64,000 nt of DNA from JADLHS01 sp964539515 (GTDB lineage Bacteria > Verrucomicrobiota > Verrucomicrobiia > Limisphaerales > JADLHS01). Below the pieces are notes generated by a model that did not search any database, was not told the DNA's origin, and was given only the letters and a program-made list of their open reading frames with translations. The DNA lies in the NCBI GenBank assembly GCA_964539515.1, contig CAZIJO010000002.1:1-64000 (forward strand), given 5' to 3'. The number at the start of each line of letters is the position of its first letter. The first letter of the stretch is position 1. Below, piece after piece: positions 63,542-64,000 of this stretch. A program made the translations under genes and the position numbers.

Positions 63542-64000
63542 TCACGAAATCGCTCCGCGCCGGCGCAGCACCGCCTCCATCGCCCGGTCCATGAGCAGTT
63601 CCGCGAGCGGCTTCGTCACTTCATCCAGTCCGGCACACGCTGCCTGGAGTTTTTTGAGGTCGCCGGGCTGGGTTTCCGGGTTGCCCCCGGCGACGGCCAG
63701 TTCGACTTCCCGCAGGGCCGTTTCGATTCGGGCTTTGTAATCCGAGTCGATTTCGTCTGTGCAACTCGCAACGCCCTTGCGCGTGGCGGCAATTAGTTCG
63801 TTGGCTTTGAGCCGGGCCTCAATCCATCGGCGCGCGGCCAGATCTTCGAAAGCATGCGCCACCGATTCCTCGACCATCGTCTGCACCGCCGCATCGTCCA
63901 CGTCCACGGCGGACTTCATCTCGACCAGGCGCTCCCGACCCGTCCGCGTGTCGCGGGCCAGCACATGGAGGATGCCATTCGCATCAATCTCGAATTGCAC
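63542..64000 (-). CDS. Hsp70-family chaperone (HscA/DnaK-like), C-terminal fragment
   Basis: The last 152 residues; the start lies beyond the right edge. QFEIDANGILHVLARDTRTG is the end of the substrate-binding beta sandwich of Hsp70 proteins; the remainder is the helical lid (VEESVAHAFEDLAARRWIEA, LKANELIAATRKGVA). The short lid and the ending VTKPLAELLMDRAMEAVLRR resemble the iron-sulfur-assembly chaperone HscA more than DnaK, which has a longer Gly-rich tail. The N-terminal ATPase domain is needed to decide. Confidence 0.75.
   Translation of the reverse strand: MQFEIDANGILHVLARDTRTGRERLVEMKSAVDVDDAAVQTMVEESVAHAFEDLAARRWIEARLKANELIAATRKGVASCTDEIDSDYKARIETALREVELAVAGGNPETQPGDLKKLQAACAGLDEVTKPLAELLMDRAMEAVLRRRGAIS

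Overview
The window looks like a high-GC chromosome segment from a Verrucomicrobiota bacterium, probably near the Limisphaerales/Pedosphaera group. This is inferred from gene families, not from a marker gene: a PVC-type dehydrogenase with a haem-c tail, H-X9-DG pseudopilin-like proteins, Tat-exported Gfo/Idh/MocA oxidoreductases, secreted sulfatase and pectate lyases, and an ECF sigma/zinc-ribbon Ser-Thr kinase pair. A run of ten Ns at 22350-22359 shows that it is an assembled scaffold, probably metagenomic. I found no rRNA, tRNA, CRISPR array, phage or transposase gene.

Layout. 1-8773: tail-to-head block with the start of lpxI, a cytochrome-bearing dehydrogenase coupled to an N,N-dimethylformamidase-like protein, a sulfatase, a ceramidase-like protein and a TIM-barrel epimerase, nearly all exported. 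9050-14024: two tandem pseudopilin-like genes followed by a PD40 beta-propeller protein. 14025-14513: a gene-free patchwork of repeats copied from 8.9 kb and 24.0 kb. 14514-23708: a 1819-residue secreted propeller/Ig/MBG protein, a Ser/Thr kinase and an ECF sigma factor; the first two share an upstream motif that may be the sigma factor's promoter. 24008-30882: purple acid phosphatase, amidohydrolase, RIFT-barrel/six-hairpin protein and esterase. 30957-40997: pectate lyase, pseudopilin-like protein, second PD40 protein, second pectate lyase and two Tat oxidoreductases. 41107-46025: ECF sigma plus membrane partner, divergent from a two-haem propeller protein.

46277-64000 is mostly core metabolism and envelope: succinate dehydrogenase (sdhCAB), CoA-binding protein, PtsN-like IIA, argS, a cNMP-binding histidine kinase, purH, an exopolysaccharide group (outer-membrane barrel, tyrosine autokinase, Wza-like lipoprotein, FHA protein), a LysM/TPR lipoprotein, mazG, proB and the end of an Hsp70-family gene.

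How it fits together: the first 46 kb is mainly an export-oriented degradation repertoire for sulfated and pectin-like polysaccharides, phosphate esters and possibly amides, with periplasmic redox proteins and large surface propeller proteins controlled by local ECF systems. The most interesting signals are the candidate ECF promoter pair, a shared C-terminal module on four secreted proteins, the repeated pseudopilin/PD40 pairing, a recurrent promoter layout placing the -10 six bases before an ATG, and the chimeric repeat at 14.05-14.30 kb.
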